A stretch of DNA of 64,000 bases from positions 1 to 64,000 of the forward strand of contig JAFGIN010000213.1 of assembly GCA_016929595.1 (NCBI GenBank), read 5' to 3'. The notes below the pieces were generated by a model. That model saw nothing but the letters and a program-made list of their open reading frames with translations, was not told the origin of the DNA and ran no database searches. Below, one piece after another: positions 6,937 through 15,877 of this stretch. Each line of letters starts with the position of its first letter. The stretch's first letter is position 1. The DNA comes from Chitinispirillaceae bacterium (GTDB lineage Bacteria > Fibrobacterota > Chitinivibrionia > Chitinivibrionales > Chitinispirillaceae). Both the position numbers and the translations under genes were made by a program.

Positions 6937-7611
6937 TCATACCCAGCCATTGGCCTCCCAATGACTCTTATCAACTGGATTCCAGGTATTGCGTTTCTGC
7001 ATCAAGCGCATCATTGCAAACATGAACCTGCTTTTTAGACCGGGTTTAATCTTTCCTGACTTTGCGATAATATTCCGTGCGGTTTTATCGACTTTGCGGC
7101 GGATATGTTCTTTTTTTGTCGCTGATACTTCATCCCAGCTCATTGCCTGTATGCTGAATGCAAGCCGGAAAGTAAACGGAATTCCCAGGTAGAAAAAGTG
7201 CAGAGCTATATCTTTTGTAACCTTGCCCGCACCCATGCCGGCAGCGGTTGATATTGCTACAGCGATTTTAGAGAACATTAACGGATGTGGTCGATGACTC
7301 ATCCATCGGTAGCACAGATGATCCAGAAAACATTTCAATTGTCCGGACATTCCCATGCCGTAGCAGGGCGAATCAATCAAGACTATATCCGCGCTCTCGA
7401 TTGACTCGATTATTGGTACATTTTCGAGTCGATGCGGGCATTGTTTTTCATCTTTTGTAAAGCACCTGAAACAACCAATACACGGAGAGGCACTCTGAAC
7501 CGAAAATTCGGTTACTTCTGCGCCCTTTTTTTCCAGCTCATCCAGTAAGAGTCGCGCTATAGAAAAGGTGCTACCTTTTGATCCACGACTGTGTATTGCG
7601 GTTATTTTCAT
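6937..7611 (-). CDS. Flavodoxin-fold NAD(P)H-dependent oxidoreductase
   Basis: This is a protein of about 224 residues of the NADPH-dependent FMN reductase/flavodoxin-like family. It begins KITAIHSRGSKGSTFSIARLL, the FMN phosphate-binding loop. It contains a Cys cluster CIGCFRCF (about 48-55) and, later, SPCYGMGMSGQLKCFLDH, which is typical of iron-sulfur-flavoprotein-like members. I chose the ATG at 7611; an in-frame TTG at 7650 adds 13 residues but starts before the natural beta-strand 1. It is a soluble cytoplasmic protein. The C-terminal third is basic and extends past the flavodoxin core. No partner gene is adjacent: it stands alone between the Fic gene and a divergent Nudix-like gene. 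The substrate is unknown. Confidence 0.75.
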   Translation of the reverse strand: MKITAIHSRGSKGSTFSIARLLLDELEKKGAEVTEFSVQSASPCIGCFRCFTKDEKQCPHRLENVPIIESIESADIVLIDSPCYGMGMSGQLKCFLDHLCYRWMSHRPHPLMFSKIAVAISTAAGMGAGKVTKDIALHFFYLGIPFTFRLAFSIQAMSWDEVSATKKEHIRRKVDKTARNIIAKSGKIKPGLKSRFMFAMMRLMQKRNTWNPVDKSHWEANGWV

Positions 7612-7902
7612 CTTGAGGCACCAGCTTTTTAAAATGGGTATTCTGTTCAAACTTCAGAAGAATCTGGAACTACACATTACCCGACGTATTTATTTCCCAT
7701 CACATAATTAAATCTATTTCACGAATATTTTTATTACAATACTCAGAAGGTTCTTTTACAAAATATTAACATGCCACTATACTGGATTGTTTTACCAGAC
7801 TCCATGTCATAAATATCGCAGTTTGTCACAGTATTGATAATGTATTTGATTCTTTCTTATTTTTATTAAATCAGCATCTGCAATCTTTTGAAAGTAATAA
7901 AA

Positions 7903-8487
7903 ATGAATGCCAGAATACACGCAATAGACTTTGATGCGTACAAAAAAACCATCGGAATCCGCCCATTTGTTGCCTTGCCACAGGAAGAAATCGATCGTTT
8001 ATATGCATCACTTGAAATTGATTCGCTGGATATGAGCGAGGCCGATGCAGATAAAAAAAAATTGCCGCTTTCCATTTTCACCGTCATCCATTTCAATTAT
8101 TCATGGTTCACCTTTAAAAGCACTAATAATAATGAAGGTCACCTTCGTTCATTGGGTCTTATCGATCTGATCAAACCCGGCAATTTCAATGGGTTATTTC
8201 TCGACGAAACACTCTCTTATGAAGCAAGGCGGATTATAGGGGAAAATATCACTATGAAAGCCGATTATACCATTCGTTTATCCGGCCTTCTCTATCGTGA
8301 ATCAACTCCACCCGTCAGGGCGCAAGTGGCCATTCTCTATGTTGTCAGGCTTCATCAGGCCAACGCAGTGATTGCCGGGCAAAATATGCATGATGTTATT
8401 TACTATAGCAGCGGAGAATTGCAGCAGGACAGGGATCAGTTTGATTCGTGGAGCAGAATAATAATTGGCCACTTAACCGCATTATAA
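7903..8487 (+). CDS. Nudix-like protein with degenerate Nudix box
   Basis: This is a protein of about 194 residues (ATG at 7903; an in-frame TTG at 7888 would add five). Its middle resembles a group of Nudix-superfamily proteins. After a HLRSLGLIDLIKPG strand region comes DETLSYEARRIIGENI where the helix of the Nudix box should be, then a LSGLLYRESTPPVRAQVAILYVVRL strand pair typical of that group. The catalytic REUxEE is replaced by RIIGEN, so metal-dependent hydrolysis may be lost. There is no signal peptide. It is monocistronic, with a divergent neighbour. The fold assignment is tentative; treat it as a conserved protein of unknown function if the Nudix link fails. Confidence 0.5.
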   Translation: MNARIHAIDFDAYKKTIGIRPFVALPQEEIDRLYASLEIDSLDMSEADADKKKLPLSIFTVIHFNYSWFTFKSTNNNEGHLRSLGLIDLIKPGNFNGLFLDETLSYEARRIIGENITMKADYTIRLSGLLYRESTPPVRAQVAILYVVRLHQANAVIAGQNMHDVIYYSSGELQQDRDQFDSWSRIIIGHLTAL

Positions 8488-8694
8488 CCCGAATTCTGTA
8501 TACCAGAGTACCAGCAAAATTATTATCAAATCGTCTTGAAAAAAAACTAATGAACATTTCTTCATTCAAAACAACTAATTTAGCGATATATTAGAGATAT
8601 GCCAGCTCTCAGTATTAATTTAAGGGTGCACAATACTGAAGCTCTATCCCAAATATAAAAAAGATGTACATAAACTCCAGTGCAGGATAAAAAC

Positions 8695-10953
8695 ATGAAA
8701 AGATTGTTCAGAATTGTACTTCCAGCTTCTGTTTTCGTCTTCTCTTCAGTTATAAGTGGTTTTTCGGACCAGATCAATCTCAAAGGCAAGGTTATCGATG
8801 AATATGGCCAACCGGTAAAAGATGCATCAGTGACTCTCATCAAAAATTCCTGCAATGTTGTCACCGATAACAATGGTATGTATGAGATTACAAAAGCCAA
8901 TTCCGATGTGAACAACAGGTTAAAAAAGTCACCAGCGGCGATCGGTATCAATAAAAAGTTTCTTGAACTGGGAGATTATTTCCATGCAACCGTACAGGTA
9001 CTCTCAATAAAAGGTGAGGTTTTTAATCAGCTCACCATAAAAAACCAGAACAGGGTACCAATTGAGCAGCTTGTCCCTCCCGCAATACAGTCTCAAGCGC
9101 TGATTTTTTCTATAAAAACCGCCAACAGTACGGTGAATATCAAATCAGTACGGTGCGGATCCCAGTGGCTGTGGAATGATAAACACATTATAGAAAGCTC
9201 CCGAAGTTACATCAACAACCGAAGCGCATCAGCGGCACTGGATTCTCTGACAGTTAAAAAGGATGGGAAGGTAACCGTATCTCTGCCGGTAACCAGCCTG
9301 ATTGCAACACTGAATGATGTTATTCTCCGCGACATCACAGACCCTTCCAGTAACAGCATGATTGGTGATGTCTCGTTTTCCGAACCTTCACGAACATTTA
9401 AAAGTAGCCTCTCTGTAAAGATGAGTACATCAATCCCCGATGCAGAAATACGGTATACAACGGACGGATTATTACCAGATGCATCTTCAATTCTTTACAC
9501 TGGAAATCCTGTTGCAATCAGTCAAACAACACAACTCCGGGCTGCCGCATTTAAAAGCGGTAATCTGGCCGGCCATGTCAGTACTGCAATTTATATTACC
9601 CGGAATTTTGATTATACATCAGAAATTCCAATCATTATCATGGATGGATACGGCAAGGGAAAACCTGAGGACAAATACAACTTTATCGACCTTGCCTTTA
9701 TGACATTTGAACCTGTCAATGGAGTTGCATCACTTGACGATACACCCACGCTGTCTACCCGGGCGGGATACCATCTTCGCGGACAATCATCCATGTCCTT
9801 TAAACAGGCCCCTTATCGAATTGAGCTTTGGGATAATGAAGACTGTGACGCCGATTATCCGGTCCTTGGAATGCCCGGAGGTTCCGACTGGGCCCTGATT
9901 TCTCCCTGTACTGATAACACACTTATAAGAAATGTGCTGGCGTTTGACCTTGGAAAAGCCATGGGTCTTGATGCAGTACAATATCGTTTTGCGGAAATTT
10001 TTATCAATCAGGATGGCGGAGCTCTGGAGAAGCTGGACTATGAAGGTATATACGCTCTCATTCAACCAATTAAAAACCGTAAGAATACACTTGACCTTAA
10101 AAAACTTAAACCTGAAGTGACAGACCCGGCAAAACTCTCTGGCGGATATATTTTCAAGTTCGACCAGGCTGTCAGAGACAGTGGAATGATCTTTCTTGAA
10201 TGTACAGGTGCAAAAAAATTTTCTGAAGCAGGCGGTGGCATGTTCGGATCTCATAAAAAGTACGATAGTACCGCGACCTGCTGGAGTGATCTTGAGCTCG
10301 TTGATCCATCAGAACCTAATCCGCAACAGAAGGAGTGGATAACCGGGTATATTCAGAAGTTCCATGATGCTCTTCATGCAAAACCGGCAGGTGACTGGAA
10401 ATCATACGTTGATCTCAACTCATTTGTAAACAACCACCTGCTTAATGAAGTAACACGAAATGTGGATGCCTGGATACGAAGTCATTTTATGTATAAAGAT
10501 CGAGATCAGCCCATTACTGCCGGTCCAGTGTGGGATTATAACTTTGCACTAGGTAACATGACCGATGGATTTGGATGGGGATCTTCTTCGACTGCCACAG
10601 GATGGCATGTCCTTGACAACAGAACCGGCAGCGGAGACTGGCATACCATGATGTGGAATCAGCCAGAATATAAAAAAGCTGTAAAACTGCGCTATCTTGA
10701 GCTTCGTAACAGTGTACTTTCTGATAATAGCATGATACAACTTATCGATGATGTGCGAAAACCAATCATGAATGTTGCGCAGCGTAATTTTGAGGCATGG
10801 CCTATGGGAAAATGCATGGGTTCAGGTGGCATGTTTGGATCGGGAAGCAGTAAAGTCACTGATACTACATGGACCGGTCAGATCGATTCACTTAAAACCT
10901 GGACAAAAAAACGGCTAAAAACGCTGGACTCTCTGATGCAGACGTTGCCATGA
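8695..10953 (+). CDS. Exported CotH-kinase-domain protein with regulatory and CHB_HEX-like domains
   Basis: This is an exported protein of about 752 residues with signal peptide KRLFRIVLPASVFVFSSVISGFS. It then has a carboxypeptidase-regulatory-like domain (LKGKVIDEYGQPVKDASVTL, about 25-75). Next is a chitobiase/hexosaminidase C-terminal-like strand set (IRYTTDGLLPDASSILYTG, about 255-305), and from about 310 a CotH domain. In CotH the LRGQSSMSF.K.PYRIEL and GPVWDYNFALGN segments are the characteristic ATP- and metal-binding regions. CotH proteins phosphorylate surface or spore-coat proteins in Bacillus; in exported bacterial forms the target is unknown. ATG 8695 has an AGGAT site; the in-frame GTG at 8680 is less likely. 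The second half is rich in Gly/Met near the end (MGKCMGSGGMFGSG). A terminator follows. Confidence 0.85.
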   Translation: MKRLFRIVLPASVFVFSSVISGFSDQINLKGKVIDEYGQPVKDASVTLIKNSCNVVTDNNGMYEITKANSDVNNRLKKSPAAIGINKKFLELGDYFHATVQVLSIKGEVFNQLTIKNQNRVPIEQLVPPAIQSQALIFSIKTANSTVNIKSVRCGSQWLWNDKHIIESSRSYINNRSASAALDSLTVKKDGKVTVSLPVTSLIATLNDVILRDITDPSSNSMIGDVSFSEPSRTFKSSLSVKMSTSIPDAEIRYTTDGLLPDASSILYTGNPVAISQTTQLRAAAFKSGNLAGHVSTAIYITRNFDYTSEIPIIIMDGYGKGKPEDKYNFIDLAFMTFEPVNGVASLDDTPTLSTRAGYHLRGQSSMSFKQAPYRIELWDNEDCDADYPVLGMPGGSDWALISPCTDNTLIRNVLAFDLGKAMGLDAVQYRFAEIFINQDGGALEKLDYEGIYALIQPIKNRKNTLDLKKLKPEVTDPAKLSGGYIFKFDQAVRDSGMIFLECTGAKKFSEAGGGMFGSHKKYDSTATCWSDLELVDPSEPNPQQKEWITGYIQKFHDALHAKPAGDWKSYVDLNSFVNNHLLNEVTRNVDAWIRSHFMYKDRDQPITAGPVWDYNFALGNMTDGFGWGSSSTATGWHVLDNRTGSGDWHTMMWNQPEYKKAVKLRYLELRNSVLSDNSMIQLIDDVRKPIMNVAQRNFEAWPMGKCMGSGGMFGSGSSKVTDTTWTGQIDSLKTWTKKRLKTLDSLMQTLP

Positions 10954-11259
10954 GTTGACTTTATATCCCTTACACGCATAGGGCAATCCCCCTTTATTAA
11001 AAGGGGATTTTATTCCTGTTTATCTCCGTCCCCTGTGTGAATTGCAACTATAAAGGGTGATCACACTCAATCTCGCATTATCTCTTTTTTGAACTAAGAA
11101 TGACGATCAGCGAACAGCAAACCGGAATTTTTTTCCTTCACCTTTTGCTCATCATCATTCAATTCAATACTTAATTTGATGCAATAAAAACTATCATATC
11201 TCAATTTCATAACGCAATTTGAACAAAATGCCAAAGACAAGTATGATGACGTGTCAGTA
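10954..11259. other. Intergenic region between convergent genes
   Basis: A terminator lies at 10985-11012. The rest is AT-rich and I see no gene in it. Confidence 0.4.
10985..11012 (+). terminator. Terminator after the CotH gene
   Basis: AATCCCC and GGGGATT, extended by CTTTA/TAAAAG, form a compact hairpin followed by TTTATT. It is placed 32 bp after the stop codon. Confidence 0.7.
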
Positions 11260-11922
11260 TTATCTCTTCACCACAGCTATCCCCATTACATCCTTGCCTC
11301 TGGACTCCCAGATATTTCTATACCAGGTAGATATACCTGAGCTGTCAAAATCAAGACTGAAAAGGTTGTAATTAAGCTCTTTCGTAATAATTATTTCCAT
11401 GCATTTGAAAAAATCAACTGAGTCTGTCGCGAAAACGAGGCGACCATCCTTTACCAGAGATGAATACAGCGTTTCAAGAAAACGTTTTCTTCCGGTGTTT
11501 GCTCTCTGGTGGAAGTAATCATGCGGAGGGTTTGGGAAGAGATAGTAAGCGGTGCTTACCGTTTCTGATTTAAGAAGTGGCAGCAGTGCGTTAAAATTAC
11601 CTCTGACAAACTTTATATTGTCAAGGCCTCTGTGGTGAGCATCGTTAATTGCACAAAAAAGCGGCTTCTGAGATACATCTATTCCAAGTACATTGATTGC
11701 GGGTGACTGTTGTGCACGATTGCATGATAAAACCCCCATTCCGCATCCGAAATCGATTTCAAGAGGATTGCAATTACCGAAGAGATCCGGTGATGTCAGA
11801 CCGGGGAATCTGTCCGGTTCACGAATAATATCTCCCCCATACCAGTACCGCAGGTATTTTTTTGCGACCTGAGGTTCTGGTGGATCGATATACAGTCGTG
11901 ATGGATGTCTTCCCCGTGCCAT
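11260..11922 (-). CDS. trmB: TrmB-like tRNA (guanine-N7)-methyltransferase
   Basis: This 220-residue SAM-dependent methyltransferase shows motif I LEIDFGCGMG (about 54-63) and the TrmB FPNPP motif (about 129), followed by a basic segment (HQRANTGRKRFLETL). TrmB normally has FPDPWPKKRHHKRR here; the pattern is kept but the lysine-rich part is weaker. TrmB makes m7G46 in tRNA using S-adenosylmethionine in the cytoplasm. It is the last gene of a minus-strand run: radical SAM, Mug, deaminase, then this gene after 37 bp. No strong ribosome site is visible, which fits coupling to upstream translation. It could instead be a TrmB-like enzyme of other specificity. Confidence 0.75.
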   Translation of the reverse strand: MARGRHPSRLYIDPPEPQVAKKYLRYWYGGDIIREPDRFPGLTSPDLFGNCNPLEIDFGCGMGVLSCNRAQQSPAINVLGIDVSQKPLFCAINDAHHRGLDNIKFVRGNFNALLPLLKSETVSTAYYLFPNPPHDYFHQRANTGRKRFLETLYSSLVKDGRLVFATDSVDFFKCMEIIITKELNYNLFSLDFDSSGISTWYRNIWESRGKDVMGIAVVKR

Positions 11923-11959
11923 TTATGGAAAATAAATCAAGCTGATATTGCAGGTCGTA

Positions 11960-12574
11960 CTATTTTGCTCCAACACCGTGATCAGAGGATCGGCTATTGT
12001 AAATAATTCCGTCTTGCGATGCATAATATGTCAGCACTGAAGCCGCTTCTTCACGGCATACATCAGTAAGAACTTCGATTCCCCGCGTACCAAGCTGCGC
12101 AATCCAGTCAGTTACTTTGGCACCCTCATCGAACCCCACCCTCCTGGCATCCTCATCCCGGGCACCGCATACCAGACGGGTAACTCCCGACCAGGGAATT
12201 GCTCCAAGGCACATTGCGCATGGAGCAGTACTGGTTACCAGTTCATACTTTGCCCTCCCCCCATCACTGAGATCAAACCTCGAGAGCGTCTTCTGTGCGC
12301 AGCTTAAAGCAACAATCTCCGCATGAGCGCTCGAACAGCACTGTGTAGTTACCAGGTTCACTCCAGGTGCAACAAGAGCGTTTGTGTAACAATCAAATAC
12401 CGCTGCAGCAAAAGGTCCTCCGCTTTTGCACGAAATGGATTTTTTGGCACAGGCAATAACAAAGCGCATTCTCTTTTCTGTTGTTTCGAAACCATCGATC
12501 CATGATTTTACAAATTCATCGATCCATTCGGGAAGAGAAATGGTTATTGAATGGCTGAATGGTGCACAATTCAC
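11960..12574 (-). CDS. Nucleoside/nucleobase deaminase (CDA fold)
   Basis: This is a zinc-dependent deaminase of about 204 residues. It shows the SSAHAEIVAL motif (zinc ligand His and proton-shuttle Glu) and TSTAPCAMCLGAIPWSG (the two Cys ligands). This is the arrangement of guanine/tRNA-adenosine/cytosine deaminases. Length and the CxMCxGAIxWSGVxRLVCG strand favour a guanine-deaminase-like or other free-base deaminase. The best start is GTG at 12574, with an AGAGGAGA ribosome site in front and a GTGA overlap with the stop of mug, so translation is coupled. A GTG at 12595 would lie before that site. The pairing with a mismatch glycosylase suggests nucleotide hygiene. The exact substrate is not determined by the sequence. 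Confidence 0.8.
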   Translation of the reverse strand: MNCAPFSHSITISLPEWIDEFVKSWIDGFETTEKRMRFVIACAKKSISCKSGGPFAAAVFDCYTNALVAPGVNLVTTQCCSSAHAEIVALSCAQKTLSRFDLSDGGRAKYELVTSTAPCAMCLGAIPWSGVTRLVCGARDEDARRVGFDEGAKVTDWIAQLGTRGIEVLTDVCREEAASVLTYYASQDGIIYNSRSSDHGVGAK

Positions 12575-13167
12575 TTTTTCTCTCCTCTGATCCACTTGTA
12601 AAGTTCATTATACAATGCAATGAGTGAATCGATCTGATATGAGGCATTCAAACCGCTGGGATTGGGTAGAACCCAGATCCAGGTTGTTCCGATCCTTTCT
12701 TTCTGCAAACCGACCTGAGCTTTTGGTCTGTTAAACGCAATTCTGTACGCCCCCAGACCAAGTACTGCGAGTGTAAATGGTGTCTTCTCTATTATTTTCT
12801 CCTCAAGGACTTTCCTACCGGTTTCAAGTTCCCTGATTGTCAGATCGGCGGCTTGTGCAGTAGCAATATTTACAATATTGGTGATTCCGATTTTGTATTC
12901 CAGAAGCAACTTTTCCTCAAAAGGAGAAAAAAGACGGGGAGTAAAGCCGGCTCTGTGGAGTGTACTCCAGAAACGGTTTCCCGGACGCGCGAAATGGTGT
13001 CCAACTGCGGCAGTGTACAATCCCGGATTTATTCCACAGAACAGCACTTCAAGATTCTTTTCAATGACATCAGAAACGGTTTTACCTTCAGCCTCAATAA
13101 GTTGAGCACGCGAAGGCTTCAAGACTTTTGAACCGTCAGCAATTTCAGTTTTGGTAGTAGTGTTCAT
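12571..13167 (-). CDS. mug: G/U(T) mismatch-specific DNA glycosylase Mug
   Basis: This 198-residue member of the Mug/TDG group of uracil-DNA glycosylases removes uracil or ethenocytosine from mispairs. It shows the active-site segment LFCGINPGLYTAAVGHHFARPGNRFW as two pieces: GINPG (the Asn activates water) and the GNRFW stretch. Near the C-terminus is VLPNPSGLNA, the loop that wedges into the helix. The family's usual length is 165-200, so it is complete. Its start overlaps the end of the radical SAM gene by 23 bp, and its stop overlaps the deaminase start in GTGA. It is the middle gene of a tightly packed operon. Confidence in family is high. Confidence 0.88.
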   Translation of the reverse strand: MNTTTKTEIADGSKVLKPSRAQLIEAEGKTVSDVIEKNLEVLFCGINPGLYTAAVGHHFARPGNRFWSTLHRAGFTPRLFSPFEEKLLLEYKIGITNIVNIATAQAADLTIRELETGRKVLEEKIIEKTPFTLAVLGLGAYRIAFNRPKAQVGLQKERIGTTWIWVLPNPSGLNASYQIDSLIALYNELYKWIRGEKK

Positions 13168-14134
13168 AAGGCCTCAGTTCGGGTGATAAAATTTTCTCTG
13201 TATTGATAAGGAAAGAGCGTATTTCGTAACAAAGATCGCACTTGGAAAGGTAGACAGGCTTTGCAGGCTCAAACCCGTAAACATCCCGCACAAAATCAAA
13301 CAACCCACCGATACCCTCATTTCGTAATGTTGTAAGCACCGGATAATCCTGCCTCGAAAGAACTTTACCGATATCTTCCATTCGAATCGACAAACCAGCA
13401 CAAAGTCCTGGAATGTAATTTCCAAAAAGATCGATATGGAAATGGCTGGTATCCTCCAGTTCCAGGCACCCTCCCCTATTTTTAGACAATATCGATTGTA
13501 TTGTCATTCCCCGCTCAAATGAAGAAAAAAAGTTAAGAGCTCTGCCACCCTGTTTGAGATTATACTTCCTGGCTAACTGATATATATACCCATCTCCAAA
13601 TGTCGCTTCATACTCATCGAGAGAATGCGATACCTGATCATCAAATATATCAATATCACCAAAAGAATCCCACAGCCACCCGCTGATACTTATGCTGCAC
13701 GATGTACAGGCACTCAGCAGCCCCTTTACTTTTTTAAATGGAACATACTCATTATGGAAGGGACTCATCGAAATCAGAAGCCGGGATACATCGAGTTTCC
13801 TGATCTCTTCAAGCAGTTTTATATTTTCATTGCTTCCATTAAACCATGATGAGTTCGTCTCTATATATTCGATTTTGAAAGCATGTTCTTTAGCACATTT
13901 TAAAACTTCAATCAGTCCATCCGGATTAAGAAATGGCTCCCCACCGCCAATATGGACCGATGCACACCCTGCCCTGTATAACGTTTTGTAAATTTGAACA
14001 GCCCTGTTGGGATTGCAATAACTTTTGGGCCAGTAAGGACTGCATTTATACAGGCAATGCCTGCAGTTTGAGCTGCAGTAATAATTGGTGATTATACCAC
14101 CGGATGAAAGTTGGTTAATACAAAAGTCACTCAT
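13145..14134 (-). CDS. Radical SAM protein
   Basis: This 329-residue radical SAM enzyme has the cluster motif C20-x3-C24-x2-C27 in NYYCSSNCRHCLYKC, then GGGEPFLNPDG for SAM binding. A C-terminal LSKCDLCYEIR pair may bind a further Fe-S cluster (SPASM-like but incomplete). Such enzymes reductively cleave SAM to a 5'-deoxyadenosyl radical. I cannot tell the substrate. It heads the operon with mug, the deaminase and trmB, with 23-bp overlap to mug. No peptide precursor gene is visible beside it, so a RiPP role has no support. There is no strong ribosome site in front of the ATG. Confidence 0.8.
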   Translation of the reverse strand: MSDFCINQLSSGGIITNYYCSSNCRHCLYKCSPYWPKSYCNPNRAVQIYKTLYRAGCASVHIGGGEPFLNPDGLIEVLKCAKEHAFKIEYIETNSSWFNGSNENIKLLEEIRKLDVSRLLISMSPFHNEYVPFKKVKGLLSACTSCSISISGWLWDSFGDIDIFDDQVSHSLDEYEATFGDGYIYQLARKYNLKQGGRALNFFSSFERGMTIQSILSKNRGGCLELEDTSHFHIDLFGNYIPGLCAGLSIRMEDIGKVLSRQDYPVLTTLRNEGIGGLFDFVRDVYGFEPAKPVYLSKCDLCYEIRSFLINTEKILSPELRPYEHYYQN

Positions 14135-14764
14135 ATAATGTGCTTATCCAGATATAGTTTACCTAAAACAGACAATTTCTTACGCACAGACTGCGCGGCG
14201 AACCGTATCTCTGACATTCCATAGCTTGCAGCTGCTTGTACATCCCCATAAAAACCGTAACATTCCTTCCCTTCCGCTACCTCCTTGCAGCAATCGTCCA
14301 GATCAGGTAATATAAAAGGTTGTTATCGAGGGAAAAAGACGTGTTCATCTTTTTTTTCACTTCAAAAACATTAAAGGTAAATGTTTGGAATATGTAAGTT
14401 GTTTAAAATTAAAAAGTTATTACTCATTTTATCAAAAAAATGTACAGGACCGCTCATGTTGATCCCATTTGCGGGAGAAACATGGGCGTTTTCCGCACTT
14501 TGCCCACCCTTCGATCCCAGGCTCTGGATGAATTTTGAATTCTGACTCCTGAGCAGTAACAAATTATTATACTTCAAAACTCGCTGAGTAGCGCTCTTTA
14601 ATCCCGCATACCTGATAAAACTGGCTTAGATCTAACGATACGAGACAGCAGTAGATGCGTCAGTGAAGAATCCGGGAGTCTTGATGGCAAAACGATAGTT
14701 CGATTTACCCATATTTCAGATTCAGCCGCCGCCATTTGCAGTATCAGCTCACAGCGTCAGTGAA
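14135..14764. other. Non-coding stretch upstream of the radical SAM operon
   Basis: About 630 bp with no convincing gene. The operon promoter is expected near 14135-14350. A 68-codon minus-strand frame at 14371-14577 lacks a ribosome site and any motif. Confidence 0.35.
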
Positions 14765-14917
14765 ATGACCTTCACAATTTGCAAAGACACATTATCGAAC
14801 TTGTTTCCAATAAAGAAAAAAGAGAAACTATGGGAGCATCAGGAAGAACTTTTGTCTTTTATACATTCAGTCCGAGAGCACTGGCCCTGCGTCATGAATA
14901 ACTTTACAGAGAGCTAA
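14765..14917 (+). CDS. Possible small or remnant ORF (50 aa)
   Basis: ATG 14765 to TAA 14917, with the same frame open back to a stop at about 14695. The residues are basic and aromatic-rich (KKKEKLWEHQEELL, then HSVREHWP) and look protein-like. The frame ends 2 bp before the convergent phosphoribosyltransferase stop. There is no ribosome site. It is possibly the C-terminal scrap of a lost gene; I do not recognise it. Confidence 0.25.
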   Translation: MTFTICKDTLSNLFPIKKKEKLWEHQEELLSFIHSVREHWPCVMNNFTES

Positions 14918-14919
14918 TT

Positions 14920-15561
14920 TCACGGTCCAGGTGTTCTGTTTAACATCTGTAACACCTCATCATCAGTAATTTGATTAAAATCATCATACCATGCACCTAC
15001 TGCAATAAAGTTTTCCGGTTCTATTACATGTATTTCCTGATCAACCATTCCTTTGAGTAATTCAAGTGCTTCCTTTGATACGACCGGCGCTGCCACAATA
15101 ATTTTCTTTGGTCTATAATTACGAACAGATCCTGCAGCAGCATATATCGTTGCTCCGGTAGCAACACCATCATCCACTATGATAACATCCCTGCCTGCAA
15201 TGTCTGCTCGTAACAGTGCCCCCCGATACATAAATATTCGCTCCTTGATTTCAAGCGTCGTCTTTTCCACTATTGCATTTAAGCTGCTTTCAGAAATCCC
15301 CATACTTTCAATAACTTCTGTGTTCAGATAGATATACCCGTCTTCAGCCATCGCTCCAATTGCAAATTCAGATTGCCAGGGTACACCAATTTTCCGAACT
15401 ATCCATATATCGAAAGGAATGGAGAGTGATTTTGAGATTGCACAGGCTACCGGTATACCACCTCTGAGCAGCCCAAGTATAAGCGGGTTTTCAAATTGAT
15501 ACCTGCCAAGTTCTCCCGCCAGCATCTTCCCAGCACTCTGCCGATCAGCAAATTTTTCCAT
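14920..15561 (-). CDS. Phosphoribosyltransferase-family protein
   Basis: This is a 213-residue type I phosphoribosyltransferase. The PRPP-binding motif VIIVDDGVATGAT (about 124-136) and an N-terminal LGLLRGGIPVA loop are clear. The length and the C-terminal GAWYDDFNQITDDEV segment match the group of 'predicted phosphoribosyltransferases' often found with dienelactone-hydrolase or stress genes rather than the classic Hpt/Apt enzymes. The substrate base is unknown. An AAGGAG ribosome site lies 8 bp before the ATG. It appears monocistronic, convergent with the small frame at 14765 and divergent from the PAC2 gene. Confidence 0.8.
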   Translation of the reverse strand: MEKFADRQSAGKMLAGELGRYQFENPLILGLLRGGIPVACAISKSLSIPFDIWIVRKIGVPWQSEFAIGAMAEDGYIYLNTEVIESMGISESSLNAIVEKTTLEIKERIFMYRGALLRADIAGRDVIIVDDGVATGATIYAAAGSVRNYRPKKIIVAAPVVSKEALELLKGMVDQEIHVIEPENFIAVGAWYDDFNQITDDEVLQMLNRTPGP

Positions 15562-15877
15562 GTAAAAAGCTCCTTCTGTTACAATCTTAAACCAGAAAAC
15601 ACCCTGTTTTACCTGCTTTCTGCATCAAGCCACCGACGTTTTCAGGTCTAAAACGGCACAATTCATGCCAATATCTTTGACTCCAGGTATAGCCAAAAAA
15701 TTGCACTATGGCCGGGAGAACGTCCTAAAACTGCATTTCCGGGTAAGGATTAGAAACATGGCAGGTGATTCGGATAGTATATTTCTAAAAGATCTTTTTC
15801 GAACCGATTCTCCAGAGAAGCAAATTTCTGTTCCTTCTTCAGGGTAAGTTTAAACAACGCGAGGTGATACGTATTGC
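15562..15877. other. Divergent intergenic region
   Basis: This lies between the phosphoribosyltransferase (minus) and the PAC2 gene (plus). Promoters for both must be here. A 60-codon plus-strand frame at 15665 has no ribosome site or motif and I do not call it. Confidence 0.35.

Noticed and set aside
14371-14577. 68-codon minus-strand frame
   Set aside because: No ribosome site, no recognisable motif and mixed composition. It is probably chance in a non-coding region.
15665-15847. 60-codon plus-strand frame before the PAC2 gene
   Set aside because: No ribosome site; the PAC2 gene has its own. Not similar to any family I know.
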